Source: a virus
IMG/VR virus record: IMGVR_UViG_3300038701_001877
Span: 1 to 34,577 of that record
Length of the DNA stretch: 34,577 nucleotides
Strand: one strand, 5' to 3'
Shown here: one piece after another, positions 15,993 to 24,136 of the stretch
Numbering within the stretch: position 1 is the first letter of the stretch
Layout of the letters: the number at the start of each line of letters is the position of its first letter
The notes under the pieces: generated by a model
What the model was told of the DNA's origin: nothing
Databases searched by the model: none
Seen by the model: only the letters and a program-made list of their open reading frames with translations
Position numbers and translations under genes: made by a program

Positions 15993-16912
15993 GTATAACA
16001 GAAAATAGCGGAATATATTTTTTTACAGATAGTAAATGTCTGGGGCGTGATGGTGCATCTTGTGTTGCCTCAAGCGGCACCTTGTCACAAGACTATATAT
16101 TAAATTTTAACAAGGCTTTTGTTTGGCAAAGCTCTGGGAGTGATGACACTACTACAGAAACCTTAACTATTACATTTCCATCAACGCAAACTATAAATAG
16201 TTTGTTTTTAATTAATCATAATTTTAAAAAGTTTAAAATAACTTATAACTCTGGTAATAATTTTACTAATGTAAAAACTGCTAATATATATGATATTGGT
16301 GCTTTCGCAGATGAAGATGGGGCTATATTTACAGATAATGATAGTAATTATTTTACAGATGGCGAAGATGATTTTAGCACAACTACTCAAGAGATTTATT
16401 TTGAAGATTATAATAAAAACACAGCTTATTTTGAATTTGATTCAGTATCGGTATCTACAATTGAAATTACAATATATACTACTCAAACAGCAGATGCGGA
16501 AAAAACATTAAATATATTTTCAGCTCAAGAGATTATTGGTAATTTTAGCAATTCTGGCTTAGATCAAAATAATCCAAATATAAATTATAATGAGAAACAA
16601 TATAACAATATATTAAATAAGCCTTTTATTAGAAAAGGTATAGAAACTTTTAGTTGCTCAATTAGAGTGCCGTATGCTTTTACGCAAGCTGATGTGGATT
16701 TAATAGAAACATTGCAGGATAGGGAAGAGCCTTTTATGGTTTGGTTATGTGGCGGTAAACAAGGTAACAATTATTTCAGAGTTAATGCAAAACCATATAG
16801 ATTAGAAGATGTATATCGGGTTCAAAATGTAAGAAACTCAAGCCCTAGTTTTAATCAGAATATTTACGTAACTGGATATAATAATTCATTAAATGTTGTT
16901 GAGGTTGCTTAA
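15989..16912 (+). CDS. Tail tip protein, distal tail-like, 307 aa
   Basis: Overlaps the tape measure end by 4 bases and is the first gene of the tip module. Beta-rich, with a jelly-roll-like middle (ETLTITFPSTQTINSLFLIN) and a C-terminal part with EPFMVWLCGGKQ and RLEDVYRVQNVR. Position and size suggest the distal tail/initiator protein that links tube and fibres, but no decisive motif is seen. Confidence 0.6.
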   Translation: MSITENSGIYFFTDSKCLGRDGASCVASSGTLSQDYILNFNKAFVWQSSGSDDTTTETLTITFPSTQTINSLFLINHNFKKFKITYNSGNNFTNVKTANIYDIGAFADEDGAIFTDNDSNYFTDGEDDFSTTTQEIYFEDYNKNTAYFEFDSVSVSTIEITIYTTQTADAEKTLNIFSAQEIIGNFSNSGLDQNNPNINYNEKQYNNILNKPFIRKGIETFSCSIRVPYAFTQADVDLIETLQDREEPFMVWLCGGKQGNNYFRVNAKPYRLEDVYRVQNVRNSSPSFNQNIYVTGYNNSLNVVEVA

Positions 16913-18111
16913 TGGCTATTGAACAATACAAAGTTGAAATTAATCCGCTAGAAAAAGATGGCGTTTACAAGGGTGCTACTGACTATACTGAATGGGTAGG
17001 TAATATAAGTGAAATTACTAGGCAGGTTGATGATGGTGATTTTGATATAGGTATATTTAGCTTTGATACTGTTAAGCTAGATATGATTGGAGATACTGGG
17101 TCAATAACAACAGATGGAAAGTTCTTTGATGTAAATTCTACTAGCTCTATATTTAAGTTTAAAAGAGACTTAGCAAAGGTTGATGTATCTTTTATGGATA
17201 AAAACGCAACAAGTAATTTACAGTTTTCTGGATTAGTAAATGATACTGCCTGCGTTGATAATATTAATAATGGCAATACAAAATTAGTAGTAATTTCTAA
17301 GGCTGGTATATTTAATAAAAATGTTGTTGTTGGTGGTGCGGTTTCTAATGGTATGACTGTTAAAGAGGCTTTGGAAAGCTTATTAAATAGACCTATAATA
17401 ACAAACTATATTAATTATAATGCGGCTAATATGAATCCAGCATTAAACGTAACAATAGATAGGGGTTCTGAGTTAGACAATTTATCTTACAAAGCGGCTT
17501 TAGATAAGGTTATGCTTGCTAGTGGCTCTGTTTTGTTAATAAATTCTAGTGGTGATATAATTGTTAAGGATAGATCAGATAACGGCAATGCAGTTCATAA
17601 TTATTATAATGCTGGTGATCCGCTAGGCAGAAATAATATAATTGCACTTGCTAAATATAATACAGGCGTTCAACGCTCTTTTAACTTTTTTGAAATAGAT
17701 AAAACAGTAGCGTTTGATAATAACTTAATAAATGCGTATGGATTGCGTAAGAAAAGCATAGCTGTTGATGATATAATTACTAATATAGAAACTAGACAAC
17801 AAATAGTTGATTATTATCTAGATAATTTTAGCTACCCTAAACAAGAGCTAGAATTAATTGTTCAAAATGAAGAGGCAAAAAATGTTGAAATACTAGATTT
17901 ATGTAGTTTGGATTATAAGCCTATATTAAAAAACTCAAATGTTAATACGCCTTTTAGCTTCCCTGATAATACGCCAGTAGTCTTGAATAAAAAAACAATA
18001 TCAGCTAATATAGGTTTTAAGGTTATAGGAATATATATTGATCCTAAATCAAATAGAACGACTTTAAAATTACGTGAAATAGGCAAAAATACTAAGGATA
18101 ATACTATTTAA
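16912..18111 (+). CDS. Tail tip hub-like protein, 399 aa
   Basis: Overlaps its neighbours by one base on each side (TAATG at both ends), so all tip genes are coupled. The sequence is beta-rich with segments such as YTEWVGNISEITRQVDDGDF, VSFMDKNATSNLQFSGLVND and KSNRTTLKLREIG, consistent with baseplate hub folds in which repeated beta barrels surround the tape measure exit. Role assigned from order and size. Confidence 0.55.
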   Translation: MAIEQYKVEINPLEKDGVYKGATDYTEWVGNISEITRQVDDGDFDIGIFSFDTVKLDMIGDTGSITTDGKFFDVNSTSSIFKFKRDLAKVDVSFMDKNATSNLQFSGLVNDTACVDNINNGNTKLVVISKAGIFNKNVVVGGAVSNGMTVKEALESLLNRPIITNYINYNAANMNPALNVTIDRGSELDNLSYKAALDKVMLASGSVLLINSSGDIIVKDRSDNGNAVHNYYNAGDPLGRNNIIALAKYNTGVQRSFNFFEIDKTVAFDNNLINAYGLRKKSIAVDDIITNIETRQQIVDYYLDNFSYPKQELELIVQNEEAKNVEILDLCSLDYKPILKNSNVNTPFSFPDNTPVVLNKKTISANIGFKVIGIYIDPKSNRTTLKLREIGKNTKDNTI

Positions 18112-19913
18112 TGGGAACTAATAATTATACAGATTATACATCAACGCCAGTAGCTCAAAGTCCAGCTAACAGGTTTGATCAATATTTTAATGGTTTAGTG
18201 ACTGATTTAGTGCCTAGGAATTCAAGCGGTATTCCAACAGCTAGTGCTGGTAAAAATGGAACTCCTCTCTATCCTTGGGCTGAGATTAATACTGATGCGA
18301 TTGTGATAAACGGCACGCCATTTGATCCTAATGTTAGATTAACAGATGCCAATCAAATTAATTCAGGTGCTACACGTTCTGGAAGTGAACAACCTTTATT
18401 TTTACAAGCAGATGGATCAACAAACGCTTTAACTATATTAGCAACTACTACTGATTTAAAATTAACTATTAATAGTGTTGCTGTTACCTTTGACACAGAT
18501 GTTGCAGTTTCAAGCTTAACTGTTGCACCAAGCTCAAATAATACTTGCGATATAGATAATTCTGATTTTTCAGATCAAGAGTTTACTAAGTATGTAAAAG
18601 AAATTGCTTATGATAATGCAGGCTCAGAAATAACATCTTTAGATGGTCAATTTGCTGCTTTTAAAAAAGATACTGAATATTTTATAGCAAAAATAGACAA
18701 TACAAATTCTGTATTAAAAGTGTATCAAAGAGGGTTTTTCTTTGATGATAATAATGATCCTATAGCTAGGGTAACTTTAGCCGATAATGATACTATAACA
18801 TTAATGCAATTAGCTTGGATTTATGCAGATGATTCTGGTAGCTCCGCAAGTGTTGGTTATACAACCCCTACATATTCAGCTTCGCAACCTGTAAGTGCGG
18901 TGACTAATGATTATTGGTTTGATTTAGCTAACGAAGTTTGGAAAAGGTACGATGGAGCGGCATGGCAACAAGTTGATAGGATATTAATAGGTTATGCGGT
19001 TATTGATTCAAGTAATTGCGTTGCAACAAGATGCATAGATTTTAGCAAGGAATATAAATCAGAAAATACATTTAGATTAGAAAAAGCTACTGATAGTACG
19101 CTTCAAACTACTACTGATTTTGAAAATAAAATATCTGTTTATGGCAATAACTTTTTTTATAATGGGCTTGTTACATGGGATATGGCAACAGATTTAGAAT
19201 CTGGATTAACAGAGGCAAGTAATACTACTTATTATTTTTATATTACCAATACAGGAGCTGTTAAAATAAGTGATGAAGCCCCTGATTATTTTATTAATCG
19301 GAAGGGTGCTTATCATCCTTTTCATACTTGGCGTTTTGTTGCGGTGTGTAATAATGATTCTAGTAGTGATTTATCTCAATATGTTAATAATTTTCGCATA
19401 GGCGATAAAGAAATTTTGTATGAAGACTCCTACTTTGTTAACGCTTTTGGTTTAAAGGAAGTTAACGTTTTTATGATTGGTGGTGGTGGTTCAGGTGTTC
19501 CGCAGATTGGATCTGGGGTTAGTGGGACTGATAGCAAGATTAATGAAGATTTTATAGCTGAAGGGGGTGTAGGCGGCTCTTCTGGTGGTGCGGGAGGGTC
19601 AACTTCGGGAGTTGATATTGGATATGATGGTGGTAGTGCTTCAAGTGGCACAGGTGGATTAGTAAGTGATTATTTTCAACATAAAATACAAATATCACAA
19701 ACTGCCGCAGCTGGCAATAGTGATGCTAATTTGTATGGTAATGGCGGAGGAAGTGCCTTAAGCACTGCAGGTGGTGCAGGAGGAATGGCGTCTCATACAT
19801 TAAAGTTAATAAATGATGTTTATTTTTTGCAAGTTGGTCAAGGTGGTGCAAGGGGTGGCGGTGCTAATCCAGGTGGTGCAGGTGCTAATGGTGTTATAAT
19901 AATACAATTATAA
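18111..19913 (+). CDS. Tail fibre / receptor-binding protein with Gly-rich tip, 600 aa
   Basis: The first 430 residues are beta-rich and carry typical fibre elements (YWFDLANEVWKRYDGAAWQQ; NTTYYFYITNTGAVKISDEA). From about residue 455 the protein changes to a glycine-rich domain (MIGGGGSG, GGSSGGAGGSTSG, GGAGGMASH, GGGANPGGAGANGVIIIQ). Such Gly-rich ends occur in adhesins of other phages, where loops between polyglycine helices contact the receptor. It is probably the main host-range protein. Confidence 0.75.
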   Translation: MGTNNYTDYTSTPVAQSPANRFDQYFNGLVTDLVPRNSSGIPTASAGKNGTPLYPWAEINTDAIVINGTPFDPNVRLTDANQINSGATRSGSEQPLFLQADGSTNALTILATTTDLKLTINSVAVTFDTDVAVSSLTVAPSSNNTCDIDNSDFSDQEFTKYVKEIAYDNAGSEITSLDGQFAAFKKDTEYFIAKIDNTNSVLKVYQRGFFFDDNNDPIARVTLADNDTITLMQLAWIYADDSGSSASVGYTTPTYSASQPVSAVTNDYWFDLANEVWKRYDGAAWQQVDRILIGYAVIDSSNCVATRCIDFSKEYKSENTFRLEKATDSTLQTTTDFENKISVYGNNFFYNGLVTWDMATDLESGLTEASNTTYYFYITNTGAVKISDEAPDYFINRKGAYHPFHTWRFVAVCNNDSSSDLSQYVNNFRIGDKEILYEDSYFVNAFGLKEVNVFMIGGGGSGVPQIGSGVSGTDSKINEDFIAEGGVGGSSGGAGGSTSGVDIGYDGGSASSGTGGLVSDYFQHKIQISQTAAAGNSDANLYGNGGGSALSTAGGAGGMASHTLKLINDVYFLQVGQGGARGGGANPGGAGANGVIIIQL

Positions 19914-19921
19914 GGTAAATT

Positions 19922-20617
19922 ATGGTAAATACATTTGATTTTAATAACGTTAAACCTTCGATAAGTAGTTTTTCTATCAACGATAGGGTTGTTGCTGGTG
20001 ATGAATCGGGCGGTTCTTATACGCTTGGCTTTGGTTCAATAGGTAATTTATTCTCTAGTTCTGTGTATAGCAATATCCAAGCTTCTGGTTCTGGTGGTAT
20101 TACTTTTCGCACATCAAACGGTACTCTTGTCGGTCAATTTGGTGGCGGTGGAAGTACTACTTTTAACGTTCCTGTTGCTTTGCGGGTAAACAGCATTGAT
20201 TTAACGCCCGAAGAAGGAACTTGGCCAGCAGAATTAGCTGACGCCACAACTGGGGGTAATGTTTCAAATACATCTGCTGATTTTGCAAACTACACTAAAG
20301 TTGGTGATTGGTGTGATTTAACTTGTCAATTTACTAATGTTGACTTAACTGGTTTAACGCTAGGGAATGACGTTATTCTGCGTGGTTTACCTTTTAATGC
20401 GAAGAATATATCAGCAACGGCATTTTTATTTATTGGAGGTGTAATGACAAGTGTTGTTACTTTTACAGACCAAATACATCCAGTTATTTTGGACAATTCA
20501 AACTATATAAGGTTTGTTCAAAATGAATCAGGTGCTGGTTTTAGCTATACAACCTTTGATGATTTAGGTGCGGGAACTTCAACGTTTAGGGTTCAAATTA
20601 GATACCAAACAGCTTAA
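19922..20617 (+). CDS. Tail fibre-associated tip protein, 231 aa
   Basis: The C-terminal half (GTWPAELADATTGGNVS, YTKVGDWCDLTCQFTNVDLT, GLTLGNDVILRGLPF) matches a jelly-roll-like end domain very common on tail fibres and endosialidase-type spikes. The N-terminal half is low-complexity Gly/Ser (SGGSYTLGFGSIG, GQFGGGGSTTF). It follows the long fibre gene and probably adds a second receptor-binding element or a tip cap. Confidence 0.72.
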   Translation: MVNTFDFNNVKPSISSFSINDRVVAGDESGGSYTLGFGSIGNLFSSSVYSNIQASGSGGITFRTSNGTLVGQFGGGGSTTFNVPVALRVNSIDLTPEEGTWPAELADATTGGNVSNTSADFANYTKVGDWCDLTCQFTNVDLTGLTLGNDVILRGLPFNAKNISATAFLFIGGVMTSVVTFTDQIHPVILDNSNYIRFVQNESGAGFSYTTFDDLGAGTSTFRVQIRYQTA

Positions 20618-20641
20618 TAATAATTAAAACGGAGAAATAAA

Positions 20642-20875
20642 ATGGAAAAGAAAACAATATTTAAAGTAAATTTAGAAGGTGAAGATTTAAATAGTTTATC
20701 TATTGCTAAGATTACTGAATTTTATGAAGGCGGTGAGAAAGTAGCAGAAAGTAAGCCTCTAAGAAAATCTTTTAGAAAATTAGATGAAGAAGGTAAAGAA
20801 AACCCTAACTTTGAAGAAGATATAGACAAGTTTACAGGTGAGAAAGACTTTATAAAAAACAAAGTTAATTTTTAG
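20642..20875 (+). CDS. Hypothetical charged protein, 77 aa
   Basis: Starts MEKKTIFKVNLEGEDLNSLS behind ACGGAGA. Highly charged (Lys/Glu), soluble, no motif recognised. It lies between the fibre genes and the lysis cassette. A fibre chaperone or late regulatory protein is possible. Confidence 0.6.
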   Translation: MEKKTIFKVNLEGEDLNSLSIAKITEFYEGGEKVAESKPLRKSFRKLDEEGKENPNFEEDIDKFTGEKDFIKNKVNF

Positions 20876-20878
20876 AAA

Positions 20879-21301
20879 GTGAGTGATGGTCAATACAAAG
20901 AAGCCGTAGATTTGGCTAACAAAGCTTTTGATGTAGGTGCTACATTAGCAAAATCATCTCAAGGCTTAGACGATTTAAAAAGTAATTTTCAAAGCCACAA
21001 AGAAGATATCTACAGGCGTATTGATGATTCAAATAAAAAACTTGAATCTTTACCTGATAAAAATGAAATTCAAGTTATGTTTACAAAAGAATCTGAGAAA
21101 CTTGCTAATGGTATAATGAAGCATATAGATAAATTATACGATAATATTGAAGATGCCAAAAAATTAGCTAACCAAGCTGAAAAACTTGCTAAAAGTGTAG
21201 ATCAAGAAATTAAAATAAGTAAACGCCACGGCTATATATTTGCAACATTAGTCGGATTGCCAATTATTGGCTGGATTATTAAATCAATCTTGGGAGAGTA
21301 A
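20879..21301 (+). CDS. Coiled-coil protein with C-terminal membrane anchor, 140 aa
   Basis: GTG start 3 bases after the upstream stop. Residues 1-115 are helical with heptad-like charge (HKEDIYRRIDDSNKKLESLP; IEDAKKLANQAEKLAKSVDQ); residues 116-136 (YIFATLVGLPIIGWIIKSIL) form one membrane segment. It is tail-anchored and lies directly before the endolysin-like gene with a one-base overlap, so it may take part in lysis or its timing. Confidence 0.65.
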   Translation: MSDGQYKEAVDLANKAFDVGATLAKSSQGLDDLKSNFQSHKEDIYRRIDDSNKKLESLPDKNEIQVMFTKESEKLANGIMKHIDKLYDNIEDAKKLANQAEKLAKSVDQEIKISKRHGYIFATLVGLPIIGWIIKSILGE

Positions 21302-21774
21302 TGCACATAGATCAGTACAGGTATTTAGTTATAGAACCCACTCTTCTGCATTTAAAAAAGTATGATAGTAAACTTTGCACAAAAGATGCTATAGATTTAA
21401 TGCATGGAACTGTTTTACTTGAGGGTAGCAAAGGTAATGATGTTTATTATCATACTCAAATAAAGGGGCCAGCAAGAAGCCCTTTTCAAGTTGAACCAAA
21501 TACTATGCTAGATAATTATACTAATTATTTAGATTATAGACCTGATTTTAAAGATATCATAGATGAGCTACTTATAGGATCTGATTTAGTAGAGAACTTA
21601 TACTGCAATCCTTTTTTTGCCTGTGCAATGGCTAGGCTTGTTTATTGGCGTTCACCGGTTGCTATACCTGATCATTACAAAGGTAAAGCTACAATCTACA
21701 AAGAAATTTATAATACTGTTAATGGCAAGGCTAATTTAGAAAAAGCGATTGAAGTGTTTAGAAAAATAAGCTAA
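21301..21774 (+). CDS. Lysozyme-like cell-wall hydrolase (putative endolysin), 157 aa
   Basis: The pattern IEPTLLHLKKYDSKLCTKDA, HGTVLLEGSKG, SPFQVEPNTMLDNYTNYL and FACAMARLVYWRSPV, ending in YKEIYNTVNGKANLEKAIEV, corresponds in order to a family of phage proteins of about 150-170 residues, usually with a glutamate after a GTxxxE-type helix (here E in VLLEGS), that look like compact lysozyme folds. No signal peptide, so it would need the holin. It ends the main late string, followed by a terminator. Enzyme activity is inferred. Confidence 0.55.
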   Translation: MHIDQYRYLVIEPTLLHLKKYDSKLCTKDAIDLMHGTVLLEGSKGNDVYYHTQIKGPARSPFQVEPNTMLDNYTNYLDYRPDFKDIIDELLIGSDLVENLYCNPFFACAMARLVYWRSPVAIPDHYKGKATIYKEIYNTVNGKANLEKAIEVFRKIS

Positions 21775-21795
21775 TATCTATCTGTTTATCTAAGT

Positions 21796-21835
21796 ACCTC
21801 AAAGCAACCTCTCAACGATGTCTTTGGGGTTTTTT
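21796..21835 (+). terminator. Terminator inside the lysis cassette
   Basis: ACCTCAAAG (21796-21804) pairs with CTTTGGGGT (21822-21830), nine pairs including one G-U, followed by five more T. It separates the endolysin-like gene from holin and spanins and may delay or reduce holin expression. The remaining 126 bases to the holin contain CCTTATT/AATAAGG and TTGCT/AGCAA inverted repeats but no convincing promoter. Confidence 0.75.
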
Positions 21836-21961
21836 ATTTCATATTGCAAAATTAGCTAAAATAGGTTAAGCTTTAAAAGCAAAGTAATTCCCTTATTCGT
21901 GAGTTTCTGGAAGTTGCTCAATATAGCAAATAAGGTTTTTGCATAACAAAAGAGGATTGAT

Positions 21962-22129
21962 ATGGAATTTATAACTAATAACTGGGAACAAATAGTTTTT
22001 ATCTTTACAGGTATTGTTACTGTTGCATCTGCTATAGCTGCTTTAACCCCGTCAGACAAAGACGATAAGTTTATAGCTAAGATTGTTAATCTATTTGCGT
22101 TAAACATCGATAGAGTTAAGAAAAAATAA
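21962..22129 (+). CDS. Small holin, 55 aa
   Basis: Starts behind AGAGGA. Residues 9-30 (EQIVFIFTGIVTVASAIAAL) are a single membrane helix; the next part, TPSDKDDKFIAKIVNLFALN, and a basic end (IDRVKKK) reproduce a pattern of very small phage lysis-cassette proteins with a Pro/Asp-rich turn and second amphipathic helix. The position between endolysin-like and spanin genes supports the holin role: it would release or activate the hydrolase at the set time. Confidence 0.7.
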   Translation: MEFITNNWEQIVFIFTGIVTVASAIAALTPSDKDDKFIAKIVNLFALNIDRVKKK

Positions 22130-22130
22130 A

Positions 22131-22343
22131 ATGATTGATATATTAGAGATTATAAAATGGGGTGGTTATCCTTTAGCGGTAGCCGCCTTTTTTTATGGAA
22201 AGTGGATAGAAAGAAAAATCCAAAAAGGTAAATATAAAGACCATATTATAAAAGGAATTAGAAAAGCTAAGTTAAAAAGAGATGAAATTGAAAACCTTAA
22301 CGATGATGATTTGTGGGAGCGTGCTTCTCGCTTCATGCGATAG
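22131..22343 (+). CDS. Probable inner-membrane spanin, 70 aa
   Basis: Residues 6-22 (EIIKWGGYPLAVAAFFYGKW) give an N-terminal membrane anchor, followed by a very basic helix and the motif ENLNDDDLWERASRFMR, similar in form to the short D-D-L ends of small spanin-like proteins that follow holins. The outer spanin starts inside its last codons in another frame. It is shorter than classical Rz proteins, so the periplasmic reach is small. Moderate certainty. Confidence 0.55.
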   Translation: MIDILEIIKWGGYPLAVAAFFYGKWIERKIQKGKYKDHIIKGIRKAKLKRDEIENLNDDDLWERASRFMR

Positions 22344-22488
22344 CTTCTATACTGCTGAATATGTATGCGGTAGGTATAATTATATATCTATACCCGAAAA
22401 CGCTGATAGGCAATTACTAGAGGATTTAGTAAACTATAACGAAAACTTAGAAGAGGATTGTAAACATTATTTAGGTTTTAATCTATAA
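22282..22488 (+). CDS. Outer-membrane spanin lipoprotein, 68 aa
   Basis: The signal peptide MKLKTLTMMICGSVLLASC ends in a good lipobox (LLAS before Cys19), giving a mature lipoprotein of 50 residues (DSFYTAEYVCGRYNYISIPE at the start). It overlaps the inner spanin gene by 62 bases in another frame, the usual Rz/Rz1 architecture, and directs disruption of the outer membrane. This implies a Gram-negative host. It is less proline-rich than Rz1. Its end overlaps the last leftward gene by 6 bases. Confidence 0.68.
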   Translation: MKLKTLTMMICGSVLLASCDSFYTAEYVCGRYNYISIPENADRQLLEDLVNYNENLEEDCKHYLGFNL

Positions 22489-22623
22489 CAAATAATTAAT
22501 TACATCGTTGCAATACATATTTGTATAATTCTGCTTGTCTATAACCTCGATAAGCTTATCATTTGCGTAATACTGAGCTAGGATAAAACCTACTAAAATC
22601 ATAATTGCTATATTTTTAAACAT
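22483..22623 (-). CDS. Small membrane protein, 46 aa, end of the leftward block
   Basis: Starts MFKNIAIMILVGFILAQYYA: an uncleaved signal anchor at residues 4-20, then a short polar domain with one Cys. The start lies 8 bases inside the end of the HTH gene. It overlaps the spanin stop on the opposite strand by 6 bases, so the two large transcription units meet here without a visible terminator. Function unknown. Confidence 0.55.
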   Translation of the reverse strand: MFKNIAIMILVGFILAQYYANDKLIEVIDKQNYTNMYCNDVINYLL

Positions 22624-22930
22624 CGATGCTAGCCTTTATTAGTTTTTTAATATACGCAGGATCTCTTTTAAGTTCTAGGTCAGCTATATACCTAGTGATT
22701 TGATTGTGTTGCATATCAAAGTGTTTAGCTATATCAGCAACTCTAATACCAAGCTTGTATAAATATTCTATATCATCTCCGTGTTTCTGTAATTTTGTAG
22801 TATCTTTCTTTCTAGGAAAGCCGTTTCTTGTTAGTGTGTCACGACATACGTTAAGAGCCTCGCAGGTTTCCTTCATAGAATAGCCTTTATTAATATAAGG
22901 TTGTAATATTTCTTTAGTAATTTTTCTCAT
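22616..22930 (-). CDS. Two-HTH DNA-binding protein, 104 aa
   Basis: Two helix-turn-helix-like segments are visible: MKETCEALNVCRDTLTRNGF (about residues 19-38) and VADIAKHFDMQHNQITRYIA (about 64-83). Such paired HTHs occur in small phage regulators. It is the only clear regulator-type protein in the genome, and it may act on one of the palindromic sites described here. It overlaps the upstream gene by 4 bases. Confidence 0.6.
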   Translation of the reverse strand: MRKITKEILQPYINKGYSMKETCEALNVCRDTLTRNGFPRKKDTTKLQKHGDDIEYLYKLGIRVADIAKHFDMQHNQITRYIADLELKRDPAYIKKLIKASIDV

Positions 22931-23130
22931 ATTCTTTCTGCTTTTAAATAATAATTTACTGTTTTATATGACTGGCGTTTACTGTGTGTCTTTAAATAAA
23001 ACAACTCAGATGATTTTAACATAGCTCTATAGCCCCGGGCATCTAATCCTATCAACATCTTGCAAATTGATAAATCTATCTCACCTTGGAGGTGTAGTAA
23101 AAATACTGTCATTTTATCATTATAATCCAT
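22927..23130 (-). CDS. Hypothetical protein, 67 aa, possibly HTH-like
   Basis: Basic protein with Cys24 and a Lys/Tyr-rich end (SKRQSYKTVNYYLKAERI). LSICKMLIGLDARGYRAMLK could be a helix-turn-helix but is not convincing. It overlaps the next HTH gene by 4 bases, and the 21-residue membrane peptide gene upstream by 22 bases. Function unknown. Confidence 0.5.
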   Translation of the reverse strand: MDYNDKMTVFLLHLQGEIDLSICKMLIGLDARGYRAMLKSSELFYLKTHSKRQSYKTVNYYLKAERI

Positions 23131-23174
23131 AAGCCTAAAATTATTATTGCTACTGTTAAAGCTAAGATGTCCAT
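23109..23174 (-). CDS. Micro-membrane peptide, 21 aa
   Basis: ATG with GAGG in front (TATGAGGATTAA-ATG) and only 21 residues, MDILALTVAIIILGLWIIMIK, practically one membrane helix. It starts right after the upstream stop (TAAATG) and overlaps the next gene, so it fits the packing of the block. Could be a real microprotein; chance is not excluded at this size. Confidence 0.4.
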   Translation of the reverse strand: MDILALTVAIIILGLWIIMIK

Positions 23175-23396
23175 TTAATCCTCATAATACTCCCTTATTA
23201 TCCATGATTCAAAGTAAGTCACTATCCACTCGTCATAGAATTCTGCTAACGCTGAATCCCTAAGCTTGCCACATCTTAACCACTCCGCAACATCACAACA
23301 TGAGAAGAAAAATATTCCTAACGCTAAAAAGAATAATGCTATAGGCGATGCTATTAAGTGAATTAGAATTACTATTATCTGTCTAAGTATTTTCAT
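23175..23396 (-). CDS. Membrane protein, 73 aa
   Basis: I take the ATG at 23396 behind AACGAGG (the frame is open to 23414). It starts MKILRQIIVILIHLIASPIA and has a membrane region of about 30 residues (with LFFLALGIFFFSCC), possibly two short helices, then a Trp/Tyr/Glu-rich soluble tail ending YYED. It overlaps the upstream gene by 14 bases. No family recognised. Confidence 0.55.
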   Translation of the reverse strand: MKILRQIIVILIHLIASPIALFFLALGIFFFSCCDVAEWLRCGKLRDSALAEFYDEWIVTYFESWIIREYYED

Positions 23397-23664
23397 ATTT
23401 AGCCTCGTTCCCATTAATAAAATATTCCTGCATAGATTTACTTTTTGGAAACCACTGTAGCCAACCCTTATTTGTTATTCCTTTCTTAAATAAAATTATG
23501 GTTATATCATTTTTATGTTCTACTGGCGACCATTCGTAACCGCCTTTTACAACATAATTATCTTTAACTTTTTTTACACTTCTAACAATTATTTCTTTAT
23601 ACGGACATGCATCATTTAAAAACGCACAAAGATATATTTTTTTACTAAACATATCAAAACTCAT
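23383..23664 (-). CDS. Hypothetical protein, 93 aa
   Basis: The likely start is the ATG at 23664, overlapping the stop of the outer-membrane protein gene; the frame extends to a GTG at 23682. MSFDMFSKKIYLCAFLNDAC begins the protein; DNYVVKGGYEWSPVEHKNDI and WLQWFPKSKSMQEYF follow. The pattern (phage 'protein needing only surface tension': short beta, W-rich) resembles small phage proteins of unknown role. Three Cys/Trp clusters but no metal motif. Confidence 0.5.
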   Translation of the reverse strand: MSFDMFSKKIYLCAFLNDACPYKEIIVRSVKKVKDNYVVKGGYEWSPVEHKNDITIILFKKGITNKGWLQWFPKSKSMQEYFINGNEAKYENT

Positions 23665-24133
23665 ATTTATAATTAATAACACTTACTCTATCAGTAATCT
23701 GAAATAAGAATCCATAATTGTTATACATAGTTTCTATCTGCAAAGCACCACTAGGAATAAAATCTGAATCACTTCTATTTTCTGACTTCTTACCATATCC
23801 ATTTCTAACCCCACCTGCTAAACCTACAGATAGCCAATCATTGACATTATACATATACTCAGCATGTAAGAATATAGATTCGTTATTAACACTATTCTCG
23901 TTAACGTATATAGCCTGTAAGCCGTAACCTGATTCATGCCTATATCCAAAACCTAGGCTATCCCAGTAATTCTCGTTCCAGTCTTTGCCTTGATAATTTC
24001 TATCCTGATAATGATAGCCTGTTATTGGCTTGATTATACTGTATTCACCTGCCATAGCTACGCAACCAAACATAGTTAAACAAATAGCTACTACTGAATA
24101 CCATAGTAAATTTGCTTTATCGTATAAATTCAT
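23654..24133 (-). CDS. Secreted outer-membrane beta-barrel-like protein, 159 aa
   Basis: A signal peptide ends at about residue 28 (VVAICLTMFGCVAMA-GEY). The mature 131 residues alternate in barrel style (SLGFGYRHESGYGLQAIYV, SIFLHAEYMYNVNDWLSVGL, ALQIETMYNNYGFLFQI) and the chain ends in Phe after YKY, the C-terminal signal recognised by the barrel assembly machinery. This suggests an eight-strand barrel placed in the host outer membrane, perhaps masking a receptor or modifying the surface. Ribosome-binding site AAGGAA. The role is inferred. Confidence 0.6.
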   Translation of the reverse strand: MNLYDKANLLWYSVVAICLTMFGCVAMAGEYSIIKPITGYHYQDRNYQGKDWNENYWDSLGFGYRHESGYGLQAIYVNENSVNNESIFLHAEYMYNVNDWLSVGLAGGVRNGYGKKSENRSDSDFIPSGALQIETMYNNYGFLFQITDRVSVINYKYEF

Positions 24134-24136
24134 CGT

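Noticed and set aside
16290-16511. Plus-strand ORF of 73 aa rich in Ile/Leu inside the tail tip gene
   Set aside because: Frame-shifted shadow of AT-rich coding sequence; not membrane-protein-like in order and no ribosome-binding site.
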